Shown piece by piece: positions 34,244 through 42,595 of a stretch of 64,000 nt of DNA. The position numbers and the translations under genes are program-made. The notes beneath the pieces were generated by a model. The model was not told the origin of the DNA. It worked only from the letters and a program-made list of their open reading frames with translations, and searched no databases. Position 1 is the stretch's first letter; each line of letters starts with the position of its first letter. Source of the DNA: Streptomyces umbrinus (GTDB taxonomy: Bacteria > Actinomycetota > Actinomycetes > Streptomycetales > Streptomycetaceae); assembly GCF_030817415.1 (NCBI RefSeq), contig NZ_JAUSZI010000002.1, positions 12,189,501-12,253,500 on the forward strand. The letters are read 5' to 3'.

Positions 34244-34798
34244 ATGGTGTCGTTGATCGAGGAGTTGGAGACGCGGGAGGCGGTTGCCCGTGTCCGGGTG
34301 GAGGAACTCGAGGCGGAGATCGCCGAGTTGACCGCGCGGCTGGTGGGTGAGCGGGAGGTGTGGTCGCGGCTGCGGGTGACGCGCGAGACGGTGGCCCAGG
34401 TGCTGGCCGAGCTGTCCGGGCAGGACGTTGCCGAGACTGCGCCGTTGCGGGAACCGGTGGCGGCGGAGGCACCGGTGGTGCCCGAAGTGCGGGTGGTGGG
34501 GACGATCATGGTGCCGCACTGGCGGGAAGGTCTCACGATGGACGTCCTGCCGGATGTGTACCGGGACATCGTGGAGGTGATCGCGGGTGCGGCGGGCCCG
34601 ATGCAGGCCAAGCAGATCGTGCCCCGGATCGGGCTGCCCGCGGTGACCGCGAAGATCGAGGGGACGCGGGGGAAGCTGAAACGGCTGGTGGAACGGGGCT
34701 GGCTGATCGAGGACCAGCCCGGACGGTTCGCCCCCGCTCATCCGGGGTCGGGCGGAGAATCGGCGAACTCGCGGAACGATAAAGGCTCTTCTCTCTAA
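34244..34798 (+). CDS. Coiled-coil plus winged-helix protein of ISKra4 (copy 3)
   Basis: The protein is 184 residues from an ATG preceded by a G-run. Coiled coil about 1-55 (LIEELETREAVARVRVEELE, AEIAELTARLVGEREVW), short linker, then a winged-helix domain (VYRDIVEVIAGAAGPMQAKQ, IVPRIGLPAVTAKIEGTRGK, LKRLVERGWLIEDQPGRFAP). It lies 109 bases inside the left end and upstream of the transposase N-terminus in the same direction. It is homologous to the IS5-borne protein at 3129 despite the unrelated transposase. Confidence 0.82.
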   Translation: MVSLIEELETREAVARVRVEELEAEIAELTARLVGEREVWSRLRVTRETVAQVLAELSGQDVAETAPLREPVAAEAPVVPEVRVVGTIMVPHWREGLTMDVLPDVYRDIVEVIAGAAGPMQAKQIVPRIGLPAVTAKIEGTRGKLKRLVERGWLIEDQPGRFAPAHPGSGGESANSRNDKGSSL

Positions 34799-34843
34799 CT
34801 TCGGAGGTACCACACCAAACCGAAGTCGCTGAAAGAAGAGCCG

Positions 34844-35026
34844 GTGGAACCTTACGACGCCTTCGATGCCATCGATCCATTCACTGCCGCGACAAGGGCC
34901 TTCGACTGCCTGAAAGGCGCGTTGGCCGGGCCGGAGTCGGCCGCGCTGTCCCATCACGAACTCGAGGACCTTGTCGGGCTTCAAGGCCGTGAACTGCTGC
35001 GGCTGCTGTTCCAGGGGCATCTCGAT
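34844..35026 (+). pseudogene. ISKra4 transposase, N-terminal 61 codons
   Basis: A GTG at 34844 with AAGAAGAG upstream opens a frame reading MEPYDAFDAIDPFTAATRAF, then DCLKGALAGPESAALSHHEL and GRELLRLLFQGHLD. At 35027 it runs into the inverted right end. The continuation (HLDLREMREREQ...) is on the other strand at 36417, so the gene is cut at the inversion joint. Confidence 0.85.
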
Positions 35027-36416
35027 CGGGTGTGGCTCTCCTTGAGGGACGTTCCTGATCAGGCCGTGAGGTTGTAGTTGTGCTGGTCGGGAGTGGGGTA
35101 GAGGCGTTCGTGTTCGCGGGCGAGGTGGTATCGCCAGTAGGCGGCAAAATCACCGTTGTCGATGAGGGCTCGGAGCGTGAGGACGGCTTCGGCCCCGGCG
35201 AGTCCCCAGCGGCTGCCGGTGATGTCGAGGCGGTCGCCGATCAAGTACCGGCAAGCTCCTTCGATCGGGCCGGTGGCGATCGGCCAGCCGGCTGCGAGGG
35301 CGGTGTCGTAGCGAAGCTGGTCGAGGTGTCCGGTGAGGTAGCGGACGCAGGCGTCGGCGCTTTCGCGCCTCGTCCCGTGCAGGTGGGCCCGGTCGGCCTC
35401 GGCCGTGATCTCGGTGGCGGCTCGGTCTGCCTGCCCGTGGAGGACCGTGGTGAGGTGACCGGCGACCCAGACTTCGGCGTCGGGAGTGCCGGGCTTGTGG
35501 AAGCAGTGGGCCGCTGCCCAGACGTACTCGGCCACGTGCACGAAGTCGAGCAGGACGTGCACCTTGATATGGCGCCGGTCGGCTTCGGCTCGGATCAACT
35601 CCAGCTGGTGGCGGGCGCCGTCCACCAAAACCACCCAGTCGCGCAGATGGTCCCGGTCGCGGGCTTCGGCCTGTTCAAATGCGGCGGCGATCACGTGCTC
35701 GGGCGGGTGGACCAGGGAGGCGGTGAGCCACTTGCGCTGTGCTCTTGGCCCCGGGCGAGGCGTCCGTGTGGTGCTGCGGCCCTCGGGCGGGGCAATCACG
35801 TCATGGGGTCGGCGCGGGGCGGGGTCGGCATCGAAGACGCAGGCCAGGGTGGCCATTCGCTTGCGGTGCGGTTTCTCGCCCGGAGCCAGTCGGGTGCGCA
35901 GAGCCCGCCGGCCGTTCAGGTGTGCTTTCAGTGTCGCGGGCCGCAGGGCCTCGGGCCGCATGACGACGCCCTTGCCGTCGGCCTGCATCACGAGTGCGGT
36001 CGCGGCGGTTGACGGGAGCGGAATCGTGCACCGGTAGAAGTCATCGACGTCCACCGCTGCGGCCACGACCAGCAGTTCAGCCTGCCGTTTGCCCAGGACC
36101 TTCCCGCAGCTGCGGTCAATTGCCTCTTTGGCCTGGTCGTAGGAGCCGCGGACGGCTTCGAGGACGGCGAGGCGACGCAGGCCGTGGGAGTGCAGGTGGG
36201 CGGGCAGTGAGAGTTCCGCATCGGCCGGGTGCACGCTGGTCTGGCCCTTGCCCCGCCAGGCGGTCCGCGTGATGGTGACCGTGCCGAACACGCAGGCCAG
36301 CAGGCGGGAATGCCCCATCTCATGGTGCGGGCGGACGTGTCCGTCCGCACCACGGACCACCCTTGCGTCGGTCTGCCGTATCTGTTCCCGCTCCCGCATC
36401 TCCCGCAGATCGAGAT
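35019..36416. repeat. Inverted 9-bp target duplication around the flipped segment
   Basis: ATCTCGATC at 35019-35027 and its reverse complement at 36408-36416 bound the inverted block, each directly next to an IS end starting GGGTGTGG. Restoring the orientation fuses the two transposase parts in frame with a single copy of the 9 bases. Confidence 0.88.
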
Positions 36417-36417
36417 G
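35059..36417 (-). pseudogene. ISKra4-family transposase, inverted C-terminal part
   Basis: The 452 codons start at the inversion joint (HLDLREMREREQ). Family motifs: VFGTVTITRTAWRGKG, AVVLVDGARHQL-like WVVLVDGARHQLELIRAEAD, VHVLLDFVHVAEYVWAAAHC and the tail YLIGDRLDITGSRWGLAGAE, VLTLRALIDNGDFAAYWRYH. With the 61 N-terminal codons the original protein had about 513 residues. The open frame upstream of 36417 is a read-through and not part of the gene. Catalytic segments are intact but there is no native start. Confidence 0.88.
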
Positions 36418-36521
36418 GGTGTGGCTCTCTTCCGGGGAAGTGCTGAGCTGGGAGAACGCTGGTTGATGGTGTGGGCGGGGTAGGTGTTCTTCTACTGTGG
36501 CGGGTGAAGTAGGGGGCGTCG

Positions 36522-36762
36522 ATGGTGTCGTTGATCGAGGAGTTGGAGGCGCGGGAGGCGGGGATCGTCGAGTTGACCTCACGGCTGGCAGGTGAGCGGG
36601 AAGCGTGGTCGCGGCTGCGGGTGGCGCGCGAGACGGTGACCGAGGTGCTCGCCGAGTTGGCCGGGCAGGACGTGGCTGAGCCGGTGACACTGCAGGAGCC
36701 GGTGGAACCCGAGGTGCGGGTGGTGGGGGCGGTCATGGTGCCGCACTGGCGGGAAGGTCTCA
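36522..36762 (+). pseudogene. Coiled-coil/winged-helix protein (copy 4, truncated)
   Basis: It is closely similar to the gene at 34244 at DNA level, including about 100 bases of leader. It encodes LIEELEAREAGIVELTSRLA, GEREAWSRLRVARETVTEVL and EPEVRVVGAVMVPHWREGL, and then breaks off at about 36762, before the winged helix. The coiled coil is 11 residues shorter than copy 3, exactly one hendecad, so the coil phase is kept. DNA after 36762 reads SDLANYVMYATATTGEGESP in another frame and comes from an unknown gene. Confidence 0.8.
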
Positions 36763-36885
36763 AGCGACCTCGCCAACTACGTCATGTACGCGACAGCCAC
36801 GACGGGCGAGGGCGAATCGCCCCACTCATTCATCGACAGCCTCATCCAGCTCAGGATCTCGCCTGACTCGGGGAAACGGGCCGGA

Positions 36886-37716
36886 TCAGCTGGAGATCCA
36901 GCTGCCGATCAGTCGCAGCGCGTCGGCGGACGGGGAGCCGGGCCGGGCTGAGTAGGCGATCAGCTTCCAGCCGCCGGTCCCGGCCACGCCCACGGCCTCG
37001 TAATGCAGGTCGAGTGGTCCTACCAGCGGGTGGTCGAGCTGGTAGCGGCCGTGCGACTTGTCGTTGACGTCCTGCTGGGCCCACAACTGGCGGAACTCCT
37101 GGCTGCGCATGGACAAGGTGCCGATGAGCTCGATGAGCTGCGGGTCGTCGGCGTGCCGGCCGGCGTTCAGACGCAGGTAGGCGACGGTGTCGGCACGCTT
37201 GCGCGGCAGGCTCTGCCCGAACAGCTCGCGAAAGGACTGGTCGAAGAAGACCAGCCGGGCGGCGTTGCGTTCGGCTGCCTGCAGTGTGGGGAAGTCGGCG
37301 AACACGCCCCTGGCCAGGTCGTTCCAGGCGAGGAACTCCGCGCGCGGTCCCACGATGTAGGCCGGCCCGGCCAGGGAGTCCAGCAGCATCCGTAACGAGG
37401 CACGCACGGTGGCCACCGGCTCCTGCTGGACGCGACCGGGCCCGGGACGGGCCAGGTTGCGCAGGTGGCGGGTCTCGTCGGCGCTGAGCCGCAGGGCCCG
37501 GGCGATCGCGTCGAGCACGTGCTCGGACACGTGAGGATTGCGTCCCTGCTCCAGCCGTACGTAGTGATCGATGCTCACCCCGGCGAGCTGGGCGAGCTCC
37601 TCTCTGCGCAGCCCCGGCACCCGGCGCCGGCCGTGCGTGGTCAGCCCGACCTCCTGCGGCGTCACCCGGTCCCGCCGAGAACGCAGGAACATGCTCAGCT
37701 CTGTCCGTCGATCCAC
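36886..37716 (-). CDS. XRE-family regulator, MmyB-like
   Basis: The protein is 276 residues from GTG 37716 with GGGGGT upstream. HTH: VPGLRREELAQLAGVSIDHY, then VRLEQGRNPHVSEHVLDAIA. Ligand domain: AYIVGPRAEFLAWNDLARGV, FPTLQAAERNAARLVFFDQS, HPLVGPLDLHYEAVGVAG. It is divergent from the lipoprotein and aldo/keto reductase genes, which are its likely targets. Third regulator of this class in the window. Confidence 0.93.
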   Translation of the reverse strand: MDRRTELSMFLRSRRDRVTPQEVGLTTHGRRRVPGLRREELAQLAGVSIDHYVRLEQGRNPHVSEHVLDAIARALRLSADETRHLRNLARPGPGRVQQEPVATVRASLRMLLDSLAGPAYIVGPRAEFLAWNDLARGVFADFPTLQAAERNAARLVFFDQSFRELFGQSLPRKRADTVAYLRLNAGRHADDPQLIELIGTLSMRSQEFRQLWAQQDVNDKSHGRYQLDHPLVGPLDLHYEAVGVAGTGGWKLIAYSARPGSPSADALRLIGSWISS

Positions 37717-37818
37717 ACCCCCATTATGGGCGGACCCCACCCCGCCAGGGTGGGGAGCTTTTCCCCAGGACGGACCCGCCCTGGTACGGCTCGCGCGGCC
37801 CGGCCGACAGTGGTCGGC

Positions 37819-38238
37819 ATGAAGCACGCAGCCATCGTGATCGCCGCCTTCATCGCCCTCACCGCCTGCAGCGCCGAGACCGAGACCCCGGCGGGCGCGG
37901 CCACCCGACCCCCGGCGTCAGCGGGCACGCCCACGCGGAGCACGTCGGGCACGCCGGGGAGCGAGGGCATTCTCGCAGCGCTCGCCGGCACCTGGGCCAG
38001 CAAGGACGGCGACCTCGCCCTGCGGCTCGACCGCGACGGCACCTTCGAGGAGGACCTCAACGGCACCCGGGCGGCCTTCAAGGGCAGCTATGTGGTCCGC
38101 GAGAAGAGCTTCCACCTGAACGCCGACAGCGGCGCCAAGGCCGAGGGCAGCATCGTCGGCGATTTCCACCACCTGGAACTCAGCGGCCACGAGCTGTGCG
38201 CTGACGCGCTGCCAGCCGCGTTCCACCCGGCCAGGTGA
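37819..38238 (+). CDS. Small lipoprotein
   Basis: The protein is 139 residues from ATG 37819 (MKHAAIVIAAFIALTACSAE) with an evident lipobox LTAC. A Pro/Thr/Ala-rich linker of about 30 residues follows, then a small beta-rich domain (LAGTWASKDGDLALRLDRDG, FKGSYVVREKSFHLNADSG, FHHLELSGHELCADAL) of lipocalin-like character. It lies 102 bases from the divergent XRE gene and before the reductase gene. Role unknown. Confidence 0.85.
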   Translation: MKHAAIVIAAFIALTACSAETETPAGAATRPPASAGTPTRSTSGTPGSEGILAALAGTWASKDGDLALRLDRDGTFEEDLNGTRAAFKGSYVVREKSFHLNADSGAKAEGSIVGDFHHLELSGHELCADALPAAFHPAR

Positions 38239-38404
38239 GGGCGCTCGGCGCCAAGAGTGGAGTCCTTGCCGTGACCGGGGTGGAACCACGTGCCATCCGA
38301 CAGGCGGCGCGAAAACGCGCGCTGGGTCATGCGGCAGACCCGACCGTAAGCCGTCCGGCATGCGGGGATCCCGCCGCCATCTATTGCCATGGAAAGGGAG
38401 AACA

Positions 38405-39454
38405 ATGCTTGCCAAGCACGCGCTGGGACGTACCGGGATGGAGATCACCCGGGTGGGGTTCGGATCCTGGGTGGTAGCCGGGTCCGGCTGGATGTTCAGC
38501 TGGGGCGACACCGACGACGCCGAGTCGGTCTCGGCCATCCGGCACGCGATCGACTCGGGCGTGAACTGGATCGACACCGCCGCTGTGTACGGCCTCGGCC
38601 ACGCGGAGGAACTGGTCGGGAAGGCGATCGCGAACCTTTCCGAGAAGCCGTACGTCTTCACCAAGGCCGGCCTGGTGTGGGACCGGGACAACCCGTCGGC
38701 CGCGCCCCGGCGGATCATGAAACCCGCCAGCGTGCGCCGCGAGGTCGAGGACTCACTGCGGCGGCTGGGCGTGGAACGGATCGACCTGCATCAAGTGCAC
38801 TGGCCCGACACCGGCGAGTCCCTGGAGTACGCCGGTGACGGCTTCGGCGCGGTATCGCCCAACGCCACTCCGCTGGAGGAGTACTGGCAGGTCATGGCCG
38901 ATCTGAAGGCCGAGGGCAAGGTCGGTGCGATCGGCCTGTCCAACCATGATGTGGCGCAGCTGGCAGCGGCCGAGAAGATCGCGCACGTGGACGCGATCCA
39001 GCCGCCGTTCTCGGCGATCAACCGGTCGGCCGCGGCCGAGGTCGCGTGGGCAGCCGCCAACGGCACCGGCGTGATCGCCTACTCGCCGATGCAGTCCGGA
39101 CTGCTGACCGGCGCGTTCACCGCCGAGCGGGCGGCGTCGCTGGGCGCCGACGACTGGCGGTCCGCGCATGCCGACTTCACCACCGGGCTGGCCGCCAACC
39201 TCCGGCTCGCCGACGCCCTGAAGCCGATCGCCGCGCGACACGGGGTGAGCGTGGCCGAGGTGGCCATCGCCTGGGTGCTGGCCTGGCCGGGCATCAGCGG
39301 CGCCATCGTGGGCGCGCGCACGGCCTCCCAGGTCGACGGCTGGACCGGTGCAGGGGAACTGGAGCTGACCGCCGCCGATCTGGACGAGATCGGCGCCGCC
39401 ATCACCGCCACGGGCGCAGGTACCGGACCGGCCAAGGCTCGAAACGCAGGGTGA
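38405..39454 (+). CDS. Aldo/keto reductase
   Basis: The protein is 349 residues from ATG 38405 with GGAAAGGGAG before it. The TIM-barrel AKR tetrad is visible: Asp and Tyr in VNWIDTAAVYGLGHAEE, Lys in YVFTKAGLVWD and His in IDLHQVHWPD. The C-terminal NADPH loop has WVLAWPGISGAIVGARTASQ. It probably reduces aldehydes or ketones with NADPH in the cytosol. It sits in a divergent unit with an MmyB-like regulator, so it is likely induced by a xenobiotic. Confidence 0.94.
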   Translation: MLAKHALGRTGMEITRVGFGSWVVAGSGWMFSWGDTDDAESVSAIRHAIDSGVNWIDTAAVYGLGHAEELVGKAIANLSEKPYVFTKAGLVWDRDNPSAAPRRIMKPASVRREVEDSLRRLGVERIDLHQVHWPDTGESLEYAGDGFGAVSPNATPLEEYWQVMADLKAEGKVGAIGLSNHDVAQLAAAEKIAHVDAIQPPFSAINRSAAAEVAWAAANGTGVIAYSPMQSGLLTGAFTAERAASLGADDWRSAHADFTTGLAANLRLADALKPIAARHGVSVAEVAIAWVLAWPGISGAIVGARTASQVDGWTGAGELELTAADLDEIGAAITATGAGTGPAKARNAG

Positions 39455-39744
39455 ACCGCACCTGTCGCATTGCTGGCGTTGGCCATCGGCGCCTTCGCCA
39501 TCGCCACACCGGGTTCGTGATCGCGGGACTGGTGCGGCGGCCGGTCTTCGGTGGCCTTGCGCACGTGCGGGAAGACTCTTGGGCGCGGCTCGCGGCTCGT
39601 ACAAAATTTTCGGGCTCACCAGTGGAGGCGACGGCGAGCTCCGCTACGTACCGGCCATGCCGCCTCCCGCGTCCAGGTTCGCCACTCGACGGACGCCGGC
39701 AACACGCCGGTAGGAGGCGTCCAGAAGTTCGGCCACCTCCTGCC
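39455..39744 (+). other. Remnant of an MFS transporter N-terminus
   Basis: Just after the reductase one frame reads LLALAIGAFAIATPGS and stops, while the neighbouring frame continues FVIAGLVRR. Together these match the first helix of DHA1-type drug transporters. A frameshift and the following IS3 have destroyed the gene. The remaining bases up to 39744 hold nothing recognisable. Confidence 0.45.
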
Positions 39745-39777
39745 TGAAGTTCCCCCCGCGAACTGGACAGCGGGTGT

Positions 39778-40605
39778 TTACGCTGCCGGGGCGAGGTTCT
39801 GCCTGAGCAGGGATCTCGTTTCGAGCGGGGTGACGTACCCGTAGTCGGGGTGCCGACGGAGTCGGCTGCGGTTGTACTCGACCTCGATGTAGCGGAAAAC
39901 GTCGGCCCGGGCCGCCTCGCGGGTCTCCCACACGGTCGTCCCGATCTCCGCTTTCAGGATGGCGAACCAGCTTTCCGCGGCGGCGTTATCGTAACAAGAG
40001 CCGACGCGTCCCATCGACTGCCTCATGCGCAACTTGCCTATTTCGGTGCGGAATTCGTCACTCGTGTATTCACTGCCGCGATCCGTGTGCATGATGCAGC
40101 GGTACTCCAGGCCGCCACGCCCGGCCGCCATCCGCAGGGCAGCGACCGGCAGCTCGGCGCGGTGGTGGTCGGCCATCGCCCAGCCGACCACCTCCCGCGT
40201 CGCGAGATCGATGCAGGTCGCCAGATACAACTTGCCTTCCAGCGTGACAAGTTCGGTCATGTCTCCGACCAAGCGCATCCCGGGCCGGGGTGCGGTGAAG
40301 TCCCGGCCGATCAGGTCGAGCGCGAACACCGCCCGCTTCGCCTGCCGGGTCAGGCCCCGACGCCGGCGGCGGGTGATCCCGGCGATCCGGTGTTTGCGCA
40401 TCAGCCGCTCGACCTTCTTGGAGTTCACCGCCCGCCCGGCCCGCCGCAGGGCGGCGTGGACACGCGGGGCCCCGTAGGCACCGCGAGATCCGGCATGCAG
40501 CACCCGGATCTCGCCCACCAGCACCTCCTCGGCCCGCTCCCGCACCGCCCGGGCCGGCCCTGCCGCCCTGTGCGCGTAGTAGGTGGAACGGGACACCCCC
40601 AGCAC
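39778..40605 (-). CDS. IS3 OrfB (integrase-type transposase)
   Basis: The part after the frameshift. The HTH_21 region (RGAYGAPRVHAALRRAGRAV, NSKKVERLMRKHRIAGITRR) is followed by an rve core: D in GMRLVGDMTELVTLEGKLYL, D in YRCIMHTDRGSEYTSDEF and E in CYDNAAAESWFAILKAEIG. The catalytic triad is complete. It is likely made as an OrfAB fusion by -1 frameshift in the GGAAAAGC run at the end of OrfA, because its own frame is open upstream to that point. Confidence 0.94.
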   Translation of the reverse strand: MLGVSRSTYYAHRAAGPARAVRERAEEVLVGEIRVLHAGSRGAYGAPRVHAALRRAGRAVNSKKVERLMRKHRIAGITRRRRRGLTRQAKRAVFALDLIGRDFTAPRPGMRLVGDMTELVTLEGKLYLATCIDLATREVVGWAMADHHRAELPVAALRMAAGRGGLEYRCIMHTDRGSEYTSDEFRTEIGKLRMRQSMGRVGSCYDNAAAESWFAILKAEIGTTVWETREAARADVFRYIEVEYNRSRLRRHPDYGYVTPLETRSLLRQNLAPAA

Positions 40606-40691
40606 ACGGCACAGAAACGCAACGCTGTGACCTGCGAGATTCCCCTCCGATGCCTTCTCCGCATCGATGAGGTGACACCGTGCCGCGGTGC

Positions 40692-40997
40692 CTACCTCAT
40701 CTTGTCCTGAGCGAAGAAGGCGGTCGCTTTTCCCAGAACCTCGATCGTGGCCTCCTGCTCGCGGACCTTCCGCCGCAGCCGGACCAGCTCCTCACGCTCC
40801 GCAGTGGTCAAAGCCCCGGCGGGCCCCTCACCGCGGTCGATCTTCGCCTGCTTCACCCACCCGCGCAGCCCTTCCGGACTCACGCCCAGATCCCTCGCCA
40901 CCTCGGTGACCGTCTTCTCCGAGGACAACGCCAAGGCGACCGCGTCCCGCTTGAACTCGGCCGTGTACCGCTTACTCATGTTGCTCTTCTGGCTCAC
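40692..40997 (-). CDS. IS3 OrfA
   Basis: The protein is 101 residues. The HTH_Tnp_1 domain has RYTAEFKRDAVALALSSEKT and VTEVARDLGVSPEGLRGWVK, followed by a leucine-zipper-like helix (LVRLRRKVREQEATIEVLGK). It ends shortly after the frameshift run. It binds the IS ends and forms the OrfAB fusion with the downstream frame. Confidence 0.93.
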   Translation of the reverse strand: MSQKSNMSKRYTAEFKRDAVALALSSEKTVTEVARDLGVSPEGLRGWVKQAKIDRGEGPAGALTTAEREELVRLRRKVREQEATIEVLGKATAFFAQDKMR

Positions 40998-41067
40998 TAC
41001 CTGTGACTGCTTCCTCCGGGACCATCCGTCCCAGTATCAAGCTGTCCGACCGGCAGGGGGAACCTCA

Positions 41068-41134
41068 GTTCTCGGAGTTCCGTGAGCTGGTATCGCTCGT
41101 GTGGGTGATGACAGCCGACGGATCCGGCGGGACG
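41068..41134 (+). repeat. Direct repeat, copy A (about 67 bp)
   Basis: It starts with GTTCTCGGAGTTC and ends with GATCCGGCGGGACG. A near-identical 69-bp copy is at 42596-42664, differing by a few bases and a GTG insertion. The two copies bracket the 12-residue-repeat gene at 41249. Copy A begins exactly at the IS3 right end. Confidence 0.85.
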
Positions 41135-41156
41135 TTCGTCAGAACGCCAACTGAGA

Positions 41157-41182
41157 GCCCGGCCGTGTGAGCGCGGCCGGGC
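41157..41182. terminator. Hairpin upstream of the repeat-protein gene
   Basis: A perfect 9-bp stem GCCCGGCCG / CGGCCGGGC with an 8-base loop lies between repeat A and the next gene. It could end transcription from the IS3 side. Confidence 0.5.
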
Positions 41183-41248
41183 CGCACGCCGCCAGGCGAG
41201 CATCAGGTTGGCTGCAACCGCTGGCCTCCGAGCCTTGTCTTCGTCGTC

Positions 41249-42517
41249 ATGGCAACCAGTCGAAGGTCGCGATCCCCGAACGAACGAGAGCTTCAGCTGT
41301 CGAGGATCGGCCGGGCGCTGACCCTCACCTTCGCCGCCGCGGTCCTGGTCGCGGGCGGCGTCCTCTACGGGCTGGTGGTGCTGCTCGACTTTCAGGAGAT
41401 CGACAGCACCGCCAAGCTCGACGCGAAGACGCTCTTCGACCTGGTGAAGCTCTCCTTCGGGGTGGTCGCCGGGGCCGGTGCGCTCGTCGCCCTGGTCGTC
41501 GCCTACCGCCGCCAGCGCGTCGACGAGGCCGGCGCCCACCGCGAAGCCACCCGACTCCACACCGAACGCTTCTCCCAAGCCGTCGACAGACTCGGATCCG
41601 ACTCACCCGCCGTCCGGCTCGGCGGCGTCCACGCCCTGACCGGCCTCGCCGACGACGCCCCCGACCACAGCCTGCGCCAGACCTGCATCGACGTCCTGTG
41701 CGCCTACCTCCAACTCCCCTTCACCGCCGACCCCGGCGAAGACCCCGCCCACGAACAGGAACACCACCGCTACCTCGCCCTCCGCAAGGTCCGACACACC
41801 ATCCTGCGCCTCATCGGCGACCACTACCGACGCCCGAAGGGAACCCACCGCTCCTGGCAGGGCTGCGACCTCGACCTCACGGGCGTGACCATCGACGGCA
41901 ACATAGATTTTGAGGGCGCGAGCTTCTCCGACGGCAGAGTGTCCTTCCTCGGCGCAGGTTTCTCCGGCGGCACGGTGTCGTTCCGCCGCGCAGGTTTCTC
42001 CGGCAGCACGGTGTCCTTCTTCAGCGCAGGTTTCTCCGGCAGCGAGGTCTCGTTCGACCGCGCGGCGTTCTCCGGCGGCGAGGTCTCGTTCGCCGACGCG
42101 AGGTTCTCCAGCGGCACGGTCTCGTTCCGCGACGCAGGGTTCTCCGGCGGCGCGGTGTCGATCATGGGCGCGGCGTTCTCCGGTGGCGAGGTCTCGTTCC
42201 GCCGCGCGGTGTTCTCCGGCGGCGCGGTGTTCTTCGGCCGCGCGACATTCGCTGGCAGCGGGGTGTCGTTCATCGACGCGACGTTCGCTGGCAGCGGGGT
42301 GCCGTTCGTCGACGCGACGTTCTCCGGCGGCACGGTGTCATTCGACCGCGCGGCGTTCTCCAGCGGAGAAGTGTCCTTTCGTAGCGCAAGGTTCTTCGGC
42401 GGCGAGGTGTCCTTCACCGACGCGACGGGCCCAGCTCCCTCTGGGCTGCCCGCTGCCGTCAGCACTGCTTATGGGCCAGTCGCCCTTCCCTCCACTTGGC
42501 TGCCCCTGAATCCATAG
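41249..42517 (+). CDS. Membrane-anchored 12-residue-repeat (pentapeptide-like) protein
   Basis: The protein is 422 residues. Two N-terminal helices (ALTLTFAAAVLVAGGVLYGL and FGVVAGAGALVALVVAYRRQ) are followed by a helical segment (TERFSQAVDRLGSDSPAVRL, GGVHALTGLADDAPDHSLRQ). Then come about 14 tandem units of 12 residues with the consensus A-x-F-S-G-G-x-V-S-F-x-x, encoded by 36-bp repeats at about 41918-42430. It is usually annotated as pentapeptide-repeat, but the period is 12, not 5. The N-terminal half is shared with the protein at 48197 on the other side of the Qat operon. Confidence 0.85.
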   Translation: MATSRRSRSPNERELQLSRIGRALTLTFAAAVLVAGGVLYGLVVLLDFQEIDSTAKLDAKTLFDLVKLSFGVVAGAGALVALVVAYRRQRVDEAGAHREATRLHTERFSQAVDRLGSDSPAVRLGGVHALTGLADDAPDHSLRQTCIDVLCAYLQLPFTADPGEDPAHEQEHHRYLALRKVRHTILRLIGDHYRRPKGTHRSWQGCDLDLTGVTIDGNIDFEGASFSDGRVSFLGAGFSGGTVSFRRAGFSGSTVSFFSAGFSGSEVSFDRAAFSGGEVSFADARFSSGTVSFRDAGFSGGAVSIMGAAFSGGEVSFRRAVFSGGAVFFGRATFAGSGVSFIDATFAGSGVPFVDATFSGGTVSFDRAAFSSGEVSFRSARFFGGEVSFTDATGPAPSGLPAAVSTAYGPVALPSTWLPLNP

Positions 42518-42595
42518 GAAGAGGGAGGCGGAATCGGTCGTCTAAGCCCCCCAGGGCCGATCCAGATGGACGTTCCCGTATTCCGAACCCTCCTT

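Larger units (their letters stand above)
34135..36870. mobile_element. ISKra4-family element rearranged by self-inversion
   Basis: Left end GGGTGTAGCTCTCC at 34135; accessory gene; transposase N-terminus on the plus strand to 35027. The right end then appears inverted at 35028, followed by the transposase C-terminal part on the minus strand to 36417. A second left end (GGGTGTGGCTCTC) at 36417 leads into a second, truncated accessory gene. The 9 bases ATCTCGATC are present on both sides of the inverted block in opposite orientation (35019-35027 and 36408-36416). This is what an attack of abutted right and left ends on a site inside the transposase gene would give. Confidence 0.88.
39745..41067 (-). 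mobile_element. IS3-family element
   Basis: About 1,323 bases. Imperfect inverted repeats, TGAAGTTCCCCC at 39745 and the complement of TGAGGTTCCCCC ending at 41067, share a further GGACAGC block. OrfA and OrfB are in the usual overlapping-frame layout on the minus strand. No target duplication was seen. The right end directly touches a 67-bp repeat found again at 42596. Confidence 0.85.

Noticed and set aside
36418..36690. N-terminal extension of the minus-strand ISKra4 frame
   Set aside because: It is a Pro/Thr/Arg-rich read-through of the other strand's coiled-coil gene beyond the inversion joint.
41918..42430. 36-bp periodic repeats that look like a CRISPR array
   Set aside because: The repeats have no unique spacers, are in frame and encode a 12-residue protein repeat.
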